55,584 nucleotides of DNA from Sulfuricella sp. (GCA_041651995.1 JBAZID010000015.1:1-55584); one strand, 5' to 3'. Shown: positions 8,127 through 18,409, counted from the stretch's first letter. A program made the numbers and translations. The notes: generated by a model from the sequence alone, not told the origin.

Positions 8127-8687
8127 ATGCACATTGAAGGCACTCTCACCAAATGGAATGATGATCGTGGCTTTGGATTCATCACACCCTCTCAGGGCGG
8201 CCCTGAGGTATTTGTCCATATTTCTGCTTTTCCAAAAGGCTATCAACGCCCCAAACTCGGAGAACAGCTCACTTTTGAGATAGAAGTAGCTGAAGATGGA
8301 AAGAAGAAAGCAAAAAACATCTTGTACCCCAGTCGTCCAGTCGTGCGCCCTATTCGCCAGAGTGATCTACGCAATCGCCGCGAAAAAAAGAGCTTGGTTG
8401 GACAAATCATTCCACTTATCGTTGTTGGCGCATTGGTAGCCTATGGTTACAACAGATTTAACCACCACACTCCTCCAGAAACGGATGTTGCAGCCCAAAC
8501 CTACGAAGCTGTTACTCTCCAATCTAACAAGCAAGAAACTTCGATATCCTTTCAGTGCGATGGTCGAACTCATTGCTCACAAATGACTTCTTGCGCCGAG
8601 GCAACCTTCTTTTTAAGAAACTGCCCCAACGTTCAAATGGACGGCAACAATGATGGCGTCCCATGCGAACAACAGTGGTGTGGATAG
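8127..8687 (+). CDS. Membrane protein with cold-shock domain and C-terminal Excalibur domain
   Basis: 186 residues in three parts. Residues 1-68 are a cold-shock fold with the RNP1-like motif DRGFGFIT and VFVHISAF, expected to bind single-stranded nucleic acid. A basic linker (about 70-92, RPIRQSDLRNRREKK) leads to one membrane helix (about 95-112, IIPLIVVGALVAYGY). The C-terminus (about 142-186) has four or more cysteines and ends with the Excalibur-type Ca2+ loop DGNNDGVPCE. By the positive-inside rule the cold-shock domain is cytoplasmic and the Excalibur domain periplasmic. It stands alone with its own upstream gap. CSD plus membrane proteins with DUF1294 are common; an Excalibur partner is less usual. 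Confidence 0.85.
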   Translation: MHIEGTLTKWNDDRGFGFITPSQGGPEVFVHISAFPKGYQRPKLGEQLTFEIEVAEDGKKKAKNILYPSRPVVRPIRQSDLRNRREKKSLVGQIIPLIVVGALVAYGYNRFNHHTPPETDVAAQTYEAVTLQSNKQETSISFQCDGRTHCSQMTSCAEATFFLRNCPNVQMDGNNDGVPCEQQWCG

Positions 8688-8771
8688 CTCGGGCAGGGTG
8701 CTAAAACCAACAGGAATGGCGTTTCATATAGTGAAATATGACTATTTGGTACGCTTTGCGGACGATTGATT

Positions 8772-9330
8772 GCCGGGGGCAGCCCGGCGGCTGATTACCT
8801 TTCTTGCTTTGCCAAGAAAGGTAATCCAAAGAAGGCAACCCCCATCCACCGCCCCTTCGGGGTCCCCTGCGCTGCTCGTCAAGCCGGGCGGCTGCGCAAC
8901 TCGCGCTACGCGCTCAGACAGTGCTCGCCGACTGCCCCCGGCTTGGCTGTGCTGCTCGGCGGTGGACCGAGGGGAGAAAGAACAACACCATCCCATCCCT
9001 GGCCCTTCCCTTGAAGGGAAGGGTGCTCCCTCACTCAATACGCGCCATCGCGATGGCATGTTTTTCGGAACGCCGAGCGTTGAATTGCCACCCAACTTCC
9101 CCTCTGCGCCGCTTCGGGTTGGCAGGCGGATTGGGGGATGTCGGCTGCGCCCTGTTTGAGCTCCGCGACAGCCCGCGTCTTGTGCGGGCTGTTAGGGCGA
9201 GTTGCGCAGACGCCCAATTTGCCTGACAAGCCGAAGGAACCCGAAGGGCGGCGCAGCGGGGTGCCTTTTTCTTTGGTGCCTTTCTTTTGGGCAAGCAAAA
9301 GAAAGATACCCGCTGCCGGGCGGCCCCGGC
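8772..9330. repeat. Large non-coding inverted repeat pair
   Basis: This stretch has no credible gene. The left arm (about 8772-8940) starts GCCGGGGGCAGCCCGGC, then a stem CTTTCTTG...CAAGAAAG, then CGCCCCTTCGGGG and GGCTGCGCAACTCGC. The complement of 9330 back to about 9150 shows the same landmarks in the same order: GCCGGGGCCGCCCGGCAG, CTTTCTTTTGCTTGCC, CGCCCTTCGGG, TCTGCGCAACTCGC. They are two diverged copies in opposite orientation around a 200-base centre that holds a perfect CCCTTCCCTT/AAGGGAAGGG hairpin (9003-9022). Open frames across it are translations of the repeat. Confidence 0.8.
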
Positions 9331-9376
9331 ACCCAATCAACCATGCGCAAAGCGCATTCAAACTAGCCGCCCAAAC

Positions 9377-9955
9377 CTACCCCAGAAAAGCCTCCTTAGG
9401 CCCCAGATAATCCAGCTCCTCCCGGCTGCTCTCCCGTGCCAATATCGCATTGCGATGCGGAAACCGCCCAAACCTTCGTATCAGCTCGCGGTGGTGCCAG
9501 GCAAAGCGCAAATTCCCTTCCAGCCCAGCCTGTTCGAACATCATCACAGACAAATCCTGATCGGCAAGATGCTCGCTGTGCATCAGCGGCATGTACAGGA
9601 AACTCAAGCGCCCGGGAGCAATCTCCCTGTCGTAGCCTTTGGCAATGGCCAATTTGCAGGCTTCGACCGCCTGCTGCTCGGTTGAGAAACTTCTGGCTTC
9701 GCCGCGAAACATGTTGAGCGGCAGCTGATCGAGCACGATCACCAGCGCCAGGCAGCCTTCCGGGCTGTGCTTCCAGTCATCCAGCCGCCCTTCCGCAACC
9801 GCACACCATAGCGGCTCATACTTGGCGCAGATTTCCGCATCGAGTTGCGGCGTGGAAGAAAACCAGCGCGAGGCCATGGGTTCCGAATACCAGAATTGGA
9901 GAACATCGTCGGGGCTGATTGCCGGGATATCGGGATCGTCTTGCATTGCCGCCAT
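9377..9955 (-). CDS. DUF924 family protein
   Basis: 192 residues from the ATG at 9955. DUF924 landmarks are present: DDVLQFWYSEP, WKHSPEGCLALVIVLDQLPLNMFRG, AIAKGYD, FLYMPLMHSEHLADQD. The family is all-helical and its role is unknown. It begins two bases after the AddA-like stop (TGATCATG), making it the last gene of the recombination operon. A TTG six bases earlier would overlap that stop; the ATG is preferred. Confidence 0.88.
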   Translation of the reverse strand: MAAMQDDPDIPAISPDDVLQFWYSEPMASRWFSSTPQLDAEICAKYEPLWCAVAEGRLDDWKHSPEGCLALVIVLDQLPLNMFRGEARSFSTEQQAVEACKLAIAKGYDREIAPGRLSFLYMPLMHSEHLADQDLSVMMFEQAGLEGNLRFAWHHRELIRRFGRFPHRNAILARESSREELDYLGPKEAFLG

Positions 9956-9957
9956 GA

Positions 9958-12900
9958 TCAAACCTCCACCAGCACCGGGCCGGGGAAAATCAGCGCGCAG
10001 TGGATTTTTTTGCCTGAAAACACGCTTTCCATGGCGCTACGGTATTCGCGCATCTGCCCCAGATAGGGAGCAGCCAGGGCTTCTGGGTCGCCGCCGGAAG
10101 CCCCGGTCTTGTAGTCCAGCACCCACACGCTGTCGTCAAATTCAACCAGGCGGTCGAGGCGCCGCAGCTCTCCGCCCGCGCCCTGATAGGCAAGTTCGTT
10201 GTAGGCCGCCAGATACTGGGATGAGTCGTAAAAGCGCCGCAAGTCAGGCGCCTGCAGCACGTCCAGCGCGCCCTGCCAGAGCGGGGCGAATGCTTCCGGC
10301 TCCAGCGCAAGCTTCGCCCGCAGGCTTTCCGCCTGCTCTGCCAGCGGCTGATCCGGGCGTACCCACTCCAGCAGGGCGTGCACCCGGATACCAAATAGGC
10401 GCGCCGCATCCAGCCTGGTGAACTCGCGACGGCCGGTTGGTGGCACGGGCAAAGCCGTGATCTGGGCTTGTTCCTGCTCCGTCGGCATCGCCTTGGTAGC
10501 AAGTGGTTGCGGCAGCATCGCTGGCAGTTCGCTCTCAAGCCCGGCCTCCGCCAGGCTGTTTTGAAGCAGCTGGTGCCACGTCTCTGCCGCCCTGCCGGCG
10601 CAGCCGCTGACAATGAACATCTGCCGCGCCCGCGTCATGGCGACGTAGAGCAGGTTGAGATTCTCGCGCCGGGCATGTTCCTGCTCCTCGTTCACCAGCT
10701 GGTCGTGCGCCCTTGCCTGTTCACCCTTGTGGCTCAACAGCGAAAAATACTGCGGCGCCGGCGCTTGCGGCGGCCAGTCGAGCAGCACGCGGTAGCCGCC
10801 ATCGCTGCGCGGCGCGGTATTGGCGTCCAGCAGCCACACGATGGGCGCTTCGAGCCCCTTGGCGCCATGCACGGTGAGGATCCGCACTGCATTGCCGCCA
10901 TCGCCGATCAGCCCTTCATCCGGCGATTCCTGCTCGGGCGCGCGGCGGAGGGCAGCCACTTCATTGATGAAGCGCGCCAGGCTGGGGTAACGTCCGCTGT
11001 CCATGTTCAGCGCCAGTTCGATGAACGCCCGCAGATTGGCCTGCACCGCCTCCGCCATGGCCTGCGGCACGGCACTGCGGTAGCGCGCCTGCACCTCGCC
11101 CTGGAAATAAATCCGGTCCAGCAGGTCATGCACCGGCAGGCGGTCGGCCATTTCCTGCCAGGACTGGAGCAGGGCGCGCGCCTGCCGCAGGGCGGGGCTC
11201 AGCGCCGCGTCTTCCAGTTGGCGCAGGCGCTGCCACCAGCTTAACCCCTCCCGGCCTCCTAACCCCCCTCGATCCCCCCTTATCAGGGGGGAAGGAAGAC
11301 ACTCCTCCCCTGTCTCGCCAGAGCGAGCAGTTGTACTGCCGCTCTCGGCGGGGACACTCCTTGCGGGTGACAAGGGGAGGTTGGTTGGGGTTGCCAGCCG
11401 CATCAGATCCTCATCCGAGCAGCCAAAGATGGGCGAGCGCAGCACCTGTGCCAGTTTCAGATCGGAAAAAGGCGTGACCAGAAACTCCAGCAGGGCGACC
11501 AGGTCGCTGCATTCCAGCGTGTCCAGCAGGCCGCCCTGTCGCGAGCTGAGATAGGGAATTCGCTCCGCGCGCAGCTTGCGCTCGTAGCTGGCGAGCCAGG
11601 TGCGGCCCCGCACCAGGAGCATGAAATCGCGGTATTCGGCGGGACGCGGGCCAGTTTTCTCGTCCATGACCCGACAGGTGCCGACCATGGCGCCGATTTT
11701 CTCCGCTACCTGCTCGGCTTCCTGCTCGTGGCGCGCATCCTCGTCTTCCACGCGCGCCTGCTGCAAGGGGTTGCGCAGCGCCAGCCCGTCTTCACTGGCG
11801 GAGGCCGCGCTGCCTTTTTCCGCCAGCGGCAGAACTGCAATGGCCCCGGGCAGATCGTCATGATGCCAGCCATGCTCGCGGAAGCCGCTGAAATCGGGCT
11901 GACCGGCGAACACCCGGTTGACGGCTTTAATCACTGCTGGCGCGCTGCGGCGCGAAGTGTCCTGCTCCAGCCGGGCAGCGGCAAAATCGCGCGCCAGATC
12001 CTCTGCCGCAATCTGGAACAGGCGCGGCTCGGCGCGGCGGAAGCGGTAGATCGACTGCTTCGGGTCGCCCACCAGGAAAACCGTGGGCCGGTTCCCGGCC
12101 GCGCCGTAGGCCGACAGCCAGGATTGCATGACCTGCCACTGCAGCGGGTTGGTGTCCTGAAACTCGTCCAGCAGGATATGCCGGTAGCGGCTATCCAGCT
12201 TGTACTGCATGTATTCCGCGTGCTCGCTGCGGCTCAGGAGCTGGAACACGCGCCATTCCACATCGGCGAAGTCCAGCATCTGGCGCTCTTCCTTGAGCCG
12301 CTGGTAGGCCGCCAGCAATGCCGCGCCGCTGCGCAAGCCATCACGGTTGAAGCGGTAGGCCGCCTGCGCGGAGAGGCGGTCGCGCGCCTCGAACAGCAAG
12401 GTGCAAATCCTCTGATGCAAGTCGAGCAGACGTGCCTCGCCATCAGCCCCCAGGCGCTTGGCCTGGGTGGGAGAGGGGTTGCGCACACGCGGCTGCGCCT
12501 CTTGGGTAAAGCACACGTTCCATATTTGTTCAAAGCGTTGTAACTGCTTATCCAACGCCAGGGCATCCACTAATTTCGCCGCCAGCTTCTGGTCGGTCGC
12601 GGTATTTCTCCCCAGGAGTTGCGCATATTCGAGCTGCCATTCCAGCAGAACGCTGTCCTGCTGCAATTCAGCCAGCACGTCCTGCTCCGGGTCGACGTCC
12701 AGCTCGGACTGCACCCGCTCCACCGCATAAGCCACCGGGTCTGCCTGACCGGCCGTATAGGCCCACCACTCGGCGCGCTTGGCCACGAAACCCAGCAGCA
12801 GGGCACGGGTATTGCTCAAGCCATGTTCGCGGAACAAGGCCTGCAGGGCGGCAGCGCCGGGGTCCCCGTCTGCCTGTTCGGCCAGATCCTCGGCAAAATT

Positions 12901-13368
12901 CTGCCAGGCCTCTTCCTGCAGGGCGGCGGTCTGGTCGAGCAGGCTGAAATTGCCGACCGAGCCATCGCCCAAAGGCGCGCGCTGCAAGAGCTGCAGAAAC
13001 CAGCCGTGGAAGGTGTTGATGGTGAGCGCGGGTTCGGCGGTCAGCACCCGCTCCAGCAGGTTGCGCGCCTCGGGCAGGATGGCATCGATTTCGTGCTCGG
13101 CCAGCGCACGCTGGCGCAGGAATTCGCGCACCTCGTCTTCCGGATGCAAGGCCAGTGCATTAAGCCATTCCAGCAGGCGCGCCTGCATTTCCTGCGCGGC
13201 CTTGCGCGTGAAGGTAATGGCCAGGATCTCGCCCGGTTTGGCTCCCGCCAGCAGCAGACGCAGGATGCGCGACACCAGCAGCCAGGTCTTGCCGCTGCCG
13301 GCACAGGCCTCGATCACCACCGAGCGCTTGGGGTCGAGCGCCGTTCTGAAATCAAAGGGTTGATTCAT
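9958..13368 (-). CDS. addA: AddA/RecB-like ATP-dependent helicase-nuclease subunit
   Basis: 1136 residues from the ATG at 13368 (MNQPFDFRTALDPKRS), chosen because conserved sequence begins there. UvrD-type motifs: Walker A EACAGSGKTWLLVSR, Ia ITFTRKAAQEMQARL, Walker B ILLDEFQDTNPLQW, and motif VI LLYVAMTRARQMF; a C-terminal PD-(D/E)XK nuclease has VLDYKTG. With the downstream AddB-like protein it should process double-strand breaks for RecA. Residues about 659-709 are a Pro/Gly/Ser-rich insert encoded by a palindromic repeat. A 118-base inverted repeat, not a normal leader, precedes the gene. Confidence 0.9.
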   Translation of the reverse strand: MNQPFDFRTALDPKRSVVIEACAGSGKTWLLVSRILRLLLAGAKPGEILAITFTRKAAQEMQARLLEWLNALALHPEDEVREFLRQRALAEHEIDAILPEARNLLERVLTAEPALTINTFHGWFLQLLQRAPLGDGSVGNFSLLDQTAALQEEAWQNFAEDLAEQADGDPGAAALQALFREHGLSNTRALLLGFVAKRAEWWAYTAGQADPVAYAVERVQSELDVDPEQDVLAELQQDSVLLEWQLEYAQLLGRNTATDQKLAAKLVDALALDKQLQRFEQIWNVCFTQEAQPRVRNPSPTQAKRLGADGEARLLDLHQRICTLLFEARDRLSAQAAYRFNRDGLRSGAALLAAYQRLKEERQMLDFADVEWRVFQLLSRSEHAEYMQYKLDSRYRHILLDEFQDTNPLQWQVMQSWLSAYGAAGNRPTVFLVGDPKQSIYRFRRAEPRLFQIAAEDLARDFAAARLEQDTSRRSAPAVIKAVNRVFAGQPDFSGFREHGWHHDDLPGAIAVLPLAEKGSAASASEDGLALRNPLQQARVEDEDARHEQEAEQVAEKIGAMVGTCRVMDEKTGPRPAEYRDFMLLVRGRTWLASYERKLRAERIPYLSSRQGGLLDTLECSDLVALLEFLVTPFSDLKLAQVLRSPIFGCSDEDLMRLATPTNLPLSPARSVPAESGSTTARSGETGEECLPSPLIRGDRGGLGGREGLSWWQRLRQLEDAALSPALRQARALLQSWQEMADRLPVHDLLDRIYFQGEVQARYRSAVPQAMAEAVQANLRAFIELALNMDSGRYPSLARFINEVAALRRAPEQESPDEGLIGDGGNAVRILTVHGAKGLEAPIVWLLDANTAPRSDGGYRVLLDWPPQAPAPQYFSLLSHKGEQARAHDQLVNEEQEHARRENLNLLYVAMTRARQMFIVSGCAGRAAETWHQLLQNSLAEAGLESELPAMLPQPLATKAMPTEQEQAQITALPVPPTGRREFTRLDAARLFGIRVHALLEWVRPDQPLAEQAESLRAKLALEPEAFAPLWQGALDVLQAPDLRRFYDSSQYLAAYNELAYQGAGGELRRLDRLVEFDDSVWVLDYKTGASGGDPEALAAPYLGQMREYRSAMESVFSGKKIHCALIFPGPVLVEV
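11242..11392. repeat. Palindromic repeat inserted in frame inside addA
   Basis: Outer arms AACCCC/GGGGTT, C-runs on the left side, and an inner hairpin GATCCCCCCT-TATC-AGGGGGG. On the coding strand it yields the low-complexity peptide PSPLIRGDRGGLGG, which I recognise as the usual translation of a widespread intergenic repeat. The frame stays open through all of it. Confidence 0.7.
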
Positions 13369-13386
13369 CAAAAAATCTTTGTTTGA

Positions 13387-13504
13387 AACCACGGAGGGCA
13401 CGAAGAACACGGAGAAAGGCAATTTACCGCTTTTATTGCCTCACCCAAGGGGTGAATGAAATTCATCGTTTTTGTCCTCCGTGATCTCCGTGAACTCCGT
13501 GGTT
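13387..13504. repeat. CCACGGAG-type inverted repeat between addB and addA
   Basis: Left arm AACCACGGAGGGCACGAAG... and right arm ...CTCCGTGAACTCCGTGGTT are inverted and built on a roughly nine-base CACGGAG period. The repeat fills nearly the whole addB-addA gap, and the addB TAA stop (13503-13505) overlaps its edge. It could fold into a long RNA hairpin within the operon transcript. Confidence 0.85.
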
Positions 13505-16247
13505 AATCGAGTTTTTCAGTTTCATTCCAGTAATCCTTGCGGCACAACCCGCGCATTTCGCAGTACTGGCAGACCGCGCTCACGCCCTGGGCAGGCAGCG
13601 GCGCGCCCTCATGCAGCGACTGGAACAGGCCTTGCAAGCGTTCAAGGCTGGCCTCGGCCAACTCTGCCAGCGGCTCGGGCGGTTCGAGCTGGCGCACCAC
13701 TTCCCCGTCCACCGCGACAAATGCCGCCTGCTGCGGCAGGGCTTCAAGCAGCAGGGCGTAGCAGGCGAGCTGCACGTCTTCGCCAGCGGTCTTGAGTTTT
13801 TTCTTCAGGCTGTCGAAATTCTGGGTCTTGTAGTCCAGCACCGCCTGCTCAGAGCCTCTGCGGTCCACCCGGTCCAGCCTGCCGCGCAAGGTGAGCTGCT
13901 GCTCCCCCGCCAGCGTGATCGGCCGCGCGCACGCGACCTCGCCCGCCTGCCAGCGCCAGCCCTCGCGCTCGCGCTGCGACTGCCAGGCAAGATAGACGGG
14001 AACGGCAGCCTGCCAGCGCAGCAGCCAGGCATGGCTAACAAAATCCGCCTCGATCGCCTGGCTGAAAACTTCCCTGCTGATTTCATGCAGGGCCTGCTCA
14101 AGCCCCTCCGGCGGACACTCCGCCACAACCGGATAACGGCCATGGAAGCGGTGCAGGATTTCATGCACGTATTCGCCGTAATCGCGCTTCTCCAGCGCCT
14201 GGGTCACCTCGTCCAGTTCATTCAGGTGCAAGGCGTGGCGTGCGAAGTACTGGTAAGGACAGGCCATCAGGCTGTTGTAGCCGCTCGCGGAAATGGTCCC
14301 GGGAACGAGAGCGGACGGCAGGGATGGCACGGGGCGGCCTGTCATGGCGAGCGCAGCGAAGCCATCCTGTTTTTCTGCCGGATGAACTTGTGGAGAGATT
14401 GCTTCGTCACCTTCGGCTCCTCGCAATGACGCGCGGTAAGCCAGCAGATGGAAGGTTTCCAGGCGCTCGAACCATGGACTGAGCGGGTTGGGTTCACCGT
14501 TCCTGCGCGCCTGCCACGTCACGCGCACTTCCGGCACACAGGCCAGCAGGCTGATCAGGTCCTGCCGCTCGGATTCCAGCGCCAGGCGGCGGTCCGGCAG
14601 GCCGAGCTGGGTGCGCACCGACTGGTTGAAGAACACGCTTTCCCGCCCCTGCCCCGGCAAATGCACCGCATCGGCGCCGGCAATGATCGCCGCGTCAAAG
14701 TTCCGCAGGCGGCAGGCGGCGAGGTGGGTGAAGACCACCGGGCTGGTGATGCTTTCGTCGCGGAACACCGCCTCTTCCAGCTGCTGGTTGAGCCACTGCC
14801 GCCACTCGGCATAGCGGAACAGGGTCGCATCGGGGGACAGCTCGCGCCGCAAGCCCTCCAGTAGCCGCAGCACCTGCTCGCCCGCCTGGTCGCGCTGCAG
14901 GCCCGGCAAAATCTCCAGCCGCTCCAGGCTCTCCTGCAAGGATTGCAGCCATGACGCGAGCGGGCGCTGTTTTTTCTTGTCCAGTTTTTGTTGCGCTTCG
15001 TACAGGATCTGCAGCAATTCCAGTACGTCCTCATCCTCGCCCGCAAGCGCACGGTAGTGGTGAAGATGCGACACCACGCTGTGCTTCCTGATCAGCTGTT
15101 CCAGGCGGTACACCGTATTGCGGCGGCGGGCGCCATCCCAGGCGGAAAAAATGAACGGGGACTTGAGCAGATCGAGCAGATCCTGGAAATGAAACTGGCT
15201 ATCCAGATTATCCAGCCAGCGCATCATCACGGTACTGGCGCTGGTCGTGGACAAGGTCCACCCGGTTTCATCCTGCACCAGCACCTCTGCCCGTTCCAGC
15301 AAGGCGCGCGCGCGCCGGGCCACCAGGCGGTCCTGCACCACCACCGCGATGGCTGTTTTGCCCTGCGCCAGCCATTGGCCGATGCGGAACGCCAGCGCTT
15401 CGGCCTCATGCTCCAGACCATGCGCGCCGAACAAGGAAATACGCTGCCCCAGCGCACTTGCGGGCGCATGGCTGCGGCAGGCTTCTGCGCGCTCATGCAG
15501 CGGCGCGGCCTGCTCCGGGTCGGCCCATGCCGCTTCCAGCAGGGCGGGCAACCCCGCCGGATCTCCCTGCCCGCCATCGCTGTTAAAGCAGTGCACGGCA
15601 TGGGCTTGCGCGTAACGCTCCAGGAACGCCTGTTCCACCGGCATCAGCGCCTGGAGCCCGATCAGGTATAGCGGGCCCGCCGCTTCGCTGGCAAGGTGCG
15701 ACAACTGCAACTGGTAATGCGCCGCATCATCCAGCTCGCCGCTGCCAGACAGGGCGAACCACAGTTCATGCACCAGCCGCGCCTCGAACTGCATCGGGCT
15801 GCCGCGCCGCGCCTGATAAGCCTCTTCCATCTGCGTGAGGAAATCCTCGGCGGAAGCCGGAAGCCGCACCTGCCACAGGGTGATTTCATCAAACAGGCGC
15901 AGCAGTTCGGCGCTGACATGCCACAAATCCCCCTGGCGGAACCATTCCCTGGCGCGCAGAGCCTGATAGATCACTGCCTGGCGGCGGCTGAGCGGGATTA
16001 TTGCAACGTCCTGATCCGCCTGCCCGGCCAGGTCCCTGAGTGTCGTGAAGCGTGGCAGCAGCAGGGTAGGCACGCCTGCAGCCGCGCACAGTGCACGGCC
16101 AAAATTTCCGGCGGCGTGCAGGTTGGGCAGCAACACGGTCACACCGCTCAGATTGGGCAGACGGGATCGCTCCTGGGCGATGATTTCACGCGCCGCAGCC
16201 GCAAGCAACTGATCCGGCGCCAGCGCGTAATTGCTTAAACCGCTCAT
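13503..16247 (-). CDS. addB: AddB-like nuclease subunit (inactive helicase plus PD-(D/E)XK nuclease)
   Basis: 914 residues from the ATG at 16247; the longer open frame upstream is in the wrong frame of the neighbouring membrane gene. The N-terminal half is a degenerate helicase fold without a Walker A motif. The C-terminal domain has SGYNSLMACPYQYFARH, the nuclease motif AVLDYKTQNF and the cysteines of CQYCEMRGLC, which with the earlier MACPYQ cysteine fit the AddB iron-sulfur staple. Residues about 606-636 are an in-frame repeat insertion. The start overlaps the upstream stop as ATGA. Confidence 0.88.
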   Translation of the reverse strand: MSGLSNYALAPDQLLAAAAREIIAQERSRLPNLSGVTVLLPNLHAAGNFGRALCAAAGVPTLLLPRFTTLRDLAGQADQDVAIIPLSRRQAVIYQALRAREWFRQGDLWHVSAELLRLFDEITLWQVRLPASAEDFLTQMEEAYQARRGSPMQFEARLVHELWFALSGSGELDDAAHYQLQLSHLASEAAGPLYLIGLQALMPVEQAFLERYAQAHAVHCFNSDGGQGDPAGLPALLEAAWADPEQAAPLHERAEACRSHAPASALGQRISLFGAHGLEHEAEALAFRIGQWLAQGKTAIAVVVQDRLVARRARALLERAEVLVQDETGWTLSTTSASTVMMRWLDNLDSQFHFQDLLDLLKSPFIFSAWDGARRRNTVYRLEQLIRKHSVVSHLHHYRALAGEDEDVLELLQILYEAQQKLDKKKQRPLASWLQSLQESLERLEILPGLQRDQAGEQVLRLLEGLRRELSPDATLFRYAEWRQWLNQQLEEAVFRDESITSPVVFTHLAACRLRNFDAAIIAGADAVHLPGQGRESVFFNQSVRTQLGLPDRRLALESERQDLISLLACVPEVRVTWQARRNGEPNPLSPWFERLETFHLLAYRASLRGAEGDEAISPQVHPAEKQDGFAALAMTGRPVPSLPSALVPGTISASGYNSLMACPYQYFARHALHLNELDEVTQALEKRDYGEYVHEILHRFHGRYPVVAECPPEGLEQALHEISREVFSQAIEADFVSHAWLLRWQAAVPVYLAWQSQREREGWRWQAGEVACARPITLAGEQQLTLRGRLDRVDRRGSEQAVLDYKTQNFDSLKKKLKTAGEDVQLACYALLLEALPQQAAFVAVDGEVVRQLEPPEPLAELAEASLERLQGLFQSLHEGAPLPAQGVSAVCQYCEMRGLCRKDYWNETEKLD
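14341..14430. repeat. 90-base palindromic repeat inserted in frame inside addB
   Basis: Arms GTCATGGCGAGCGCAGCGAA and, inverted, TTCGTCACCTTCGGCTCCTCGCAATGAC form the widely distributed GTCATTGCGAG...CTCGCAATGAC palindrome. Its length is exactly 30 codons, so the addB frame is kept; it encodes LRGAEGDEAISPQ...DGFAALAMT. A half-copy of the same family lies at 51009-51036. Confidence 0.85.
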
Positions 16248-16570
16248 TTCAGCATGAACCGCATACCCAGCATGGCACAGGCGGTCAGCACCACGCCTAT
16301 GGCAAAATTGAGCCAGAAGGGCCAATGGCTGCGCGGCTCGAACACAAATGGCAAGAAAAACAACAACGAAGGCGGGACCAGAAAGAAAATATCGCGCGCG
16401 AAAGCGTTCACCCTCGCAATGTCCCTGGTATCCCAGTAAAGCCACGCCATGGCCAGCATTGAAGTAATCGGCAAAGCAATAACCACCGCCCCCCAAAAGG
16501 GGGAACGCTTGGCCATTTCCACTGCCGCGAGCAAAACCGCCACGCTGACTAAAACTTTAACCACCAGCAT
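16244..16570 (-). CDS. Small membrane protein, DUF3147-like
   Basis: 108 residues from an ATG at 16570 preceded by an AGGGAAG ribosome site. Three to four hydrophobic helices, with the pattern LAAVEMAKRSPFWGAVVIALPITSMLAMAWLYWDTRD typical of DUF3147 proteins. It has no known function. It overlaps addB by ATGA and starts the addB-addA-DUF924 operon. Confidence 0.75.
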   Translation of the reverse strand: MLVVKVLVSVAVLLAAVEMAKRSPFWGAVVIALPITSMLAMAWLYWDTRDIARVNAFARDIFFLVPPSLLFFLPFVFEPRSHWPFWLNFAIGVVLTACAMLGMRFMLK

Positions 16571-16703
16571 CAATACTTCCCTAAGTCGATATTTTTGGTT
16601 AGCATAGCGTCTACATCTGTCTTTGACCACCTACAACAGACTCCACCCCGAATACGCTTCAAACCATACATTCCCACTATTTCAGAACGTTACGAGGCAA
16701 GCC

Positions 16704-17030
16704 ATGAGCGAACATATTCATTACATCAGCGACGATTCTTTCGAGCAGGAAGTGCTCCAGTCACAAATCCCCGTGCTGGTTGACTACTGGGCTGACTGGT
16801 GCGGCCCGTGCAAGATGATCGCTCCGATCCTCGATGAAGTGGCGCAAGAATACGCGGGAAAAATCAAGATCACCAAGCTCAACATTGATGAAAATCAGGC
16901 CACACCACCCAAATTCGGCATTCGCGGCATCCCGACCCTGATGATTTTCAAGAATGGTAACGTGGAAGCCACCAAGGTGGGCGCCCTGTCGAAATCCCAG
17001 CTCACCGCCTTTATTGACAGCAACATTTAA
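16704..17030 (+). CDS. trxA: Thioredoxin 1
   Basis: 108 residues with the WADWCGPCKMIAP active site (Cys-Gly-Pro-Cys) and the cis-proline loop GIRGIPTLMIFKNG. General cytoplasmic disulfide reductant. The start is the ATG at 16704 (MSEHIHYISDDSFEQ); the open frame extends further upstream but lacks family similarity there. trxA next to rho is a common proteobacterial arrangement. Confidence 0.97.
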   Translation: MSEHIHYISDDSFEQEVLQSQIPVLVDYWADWCGPCKMIAPILDEVAQEYAGKIKITKLNIDENQATPPKFGIRGIPTLMIFKNGNVEATKVGALSKSQLTAFIDSNI

Positions 17031-17149
17031 AGCCGTTACGCTTCACCCCAATTACTCTCTTCGACTGGCAAGCGCTTAGCTTGCCAGCTCAAGTTTCACC
17101 AGCCCTACCCCCCCATTCCCGCCACACTTCTTACAAGCGCTTCCTCTCC

Positions 17150-18409
<1,260 letters not shown>

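Noticed and set aside
9031..9410. Several frames of 80-108 codons in the 8772-9330 region
   Set aside because: They translate the inverted non-coding repeat (for example ...LGKQKK... and ...RRPSGSFG...) and lack start signals.
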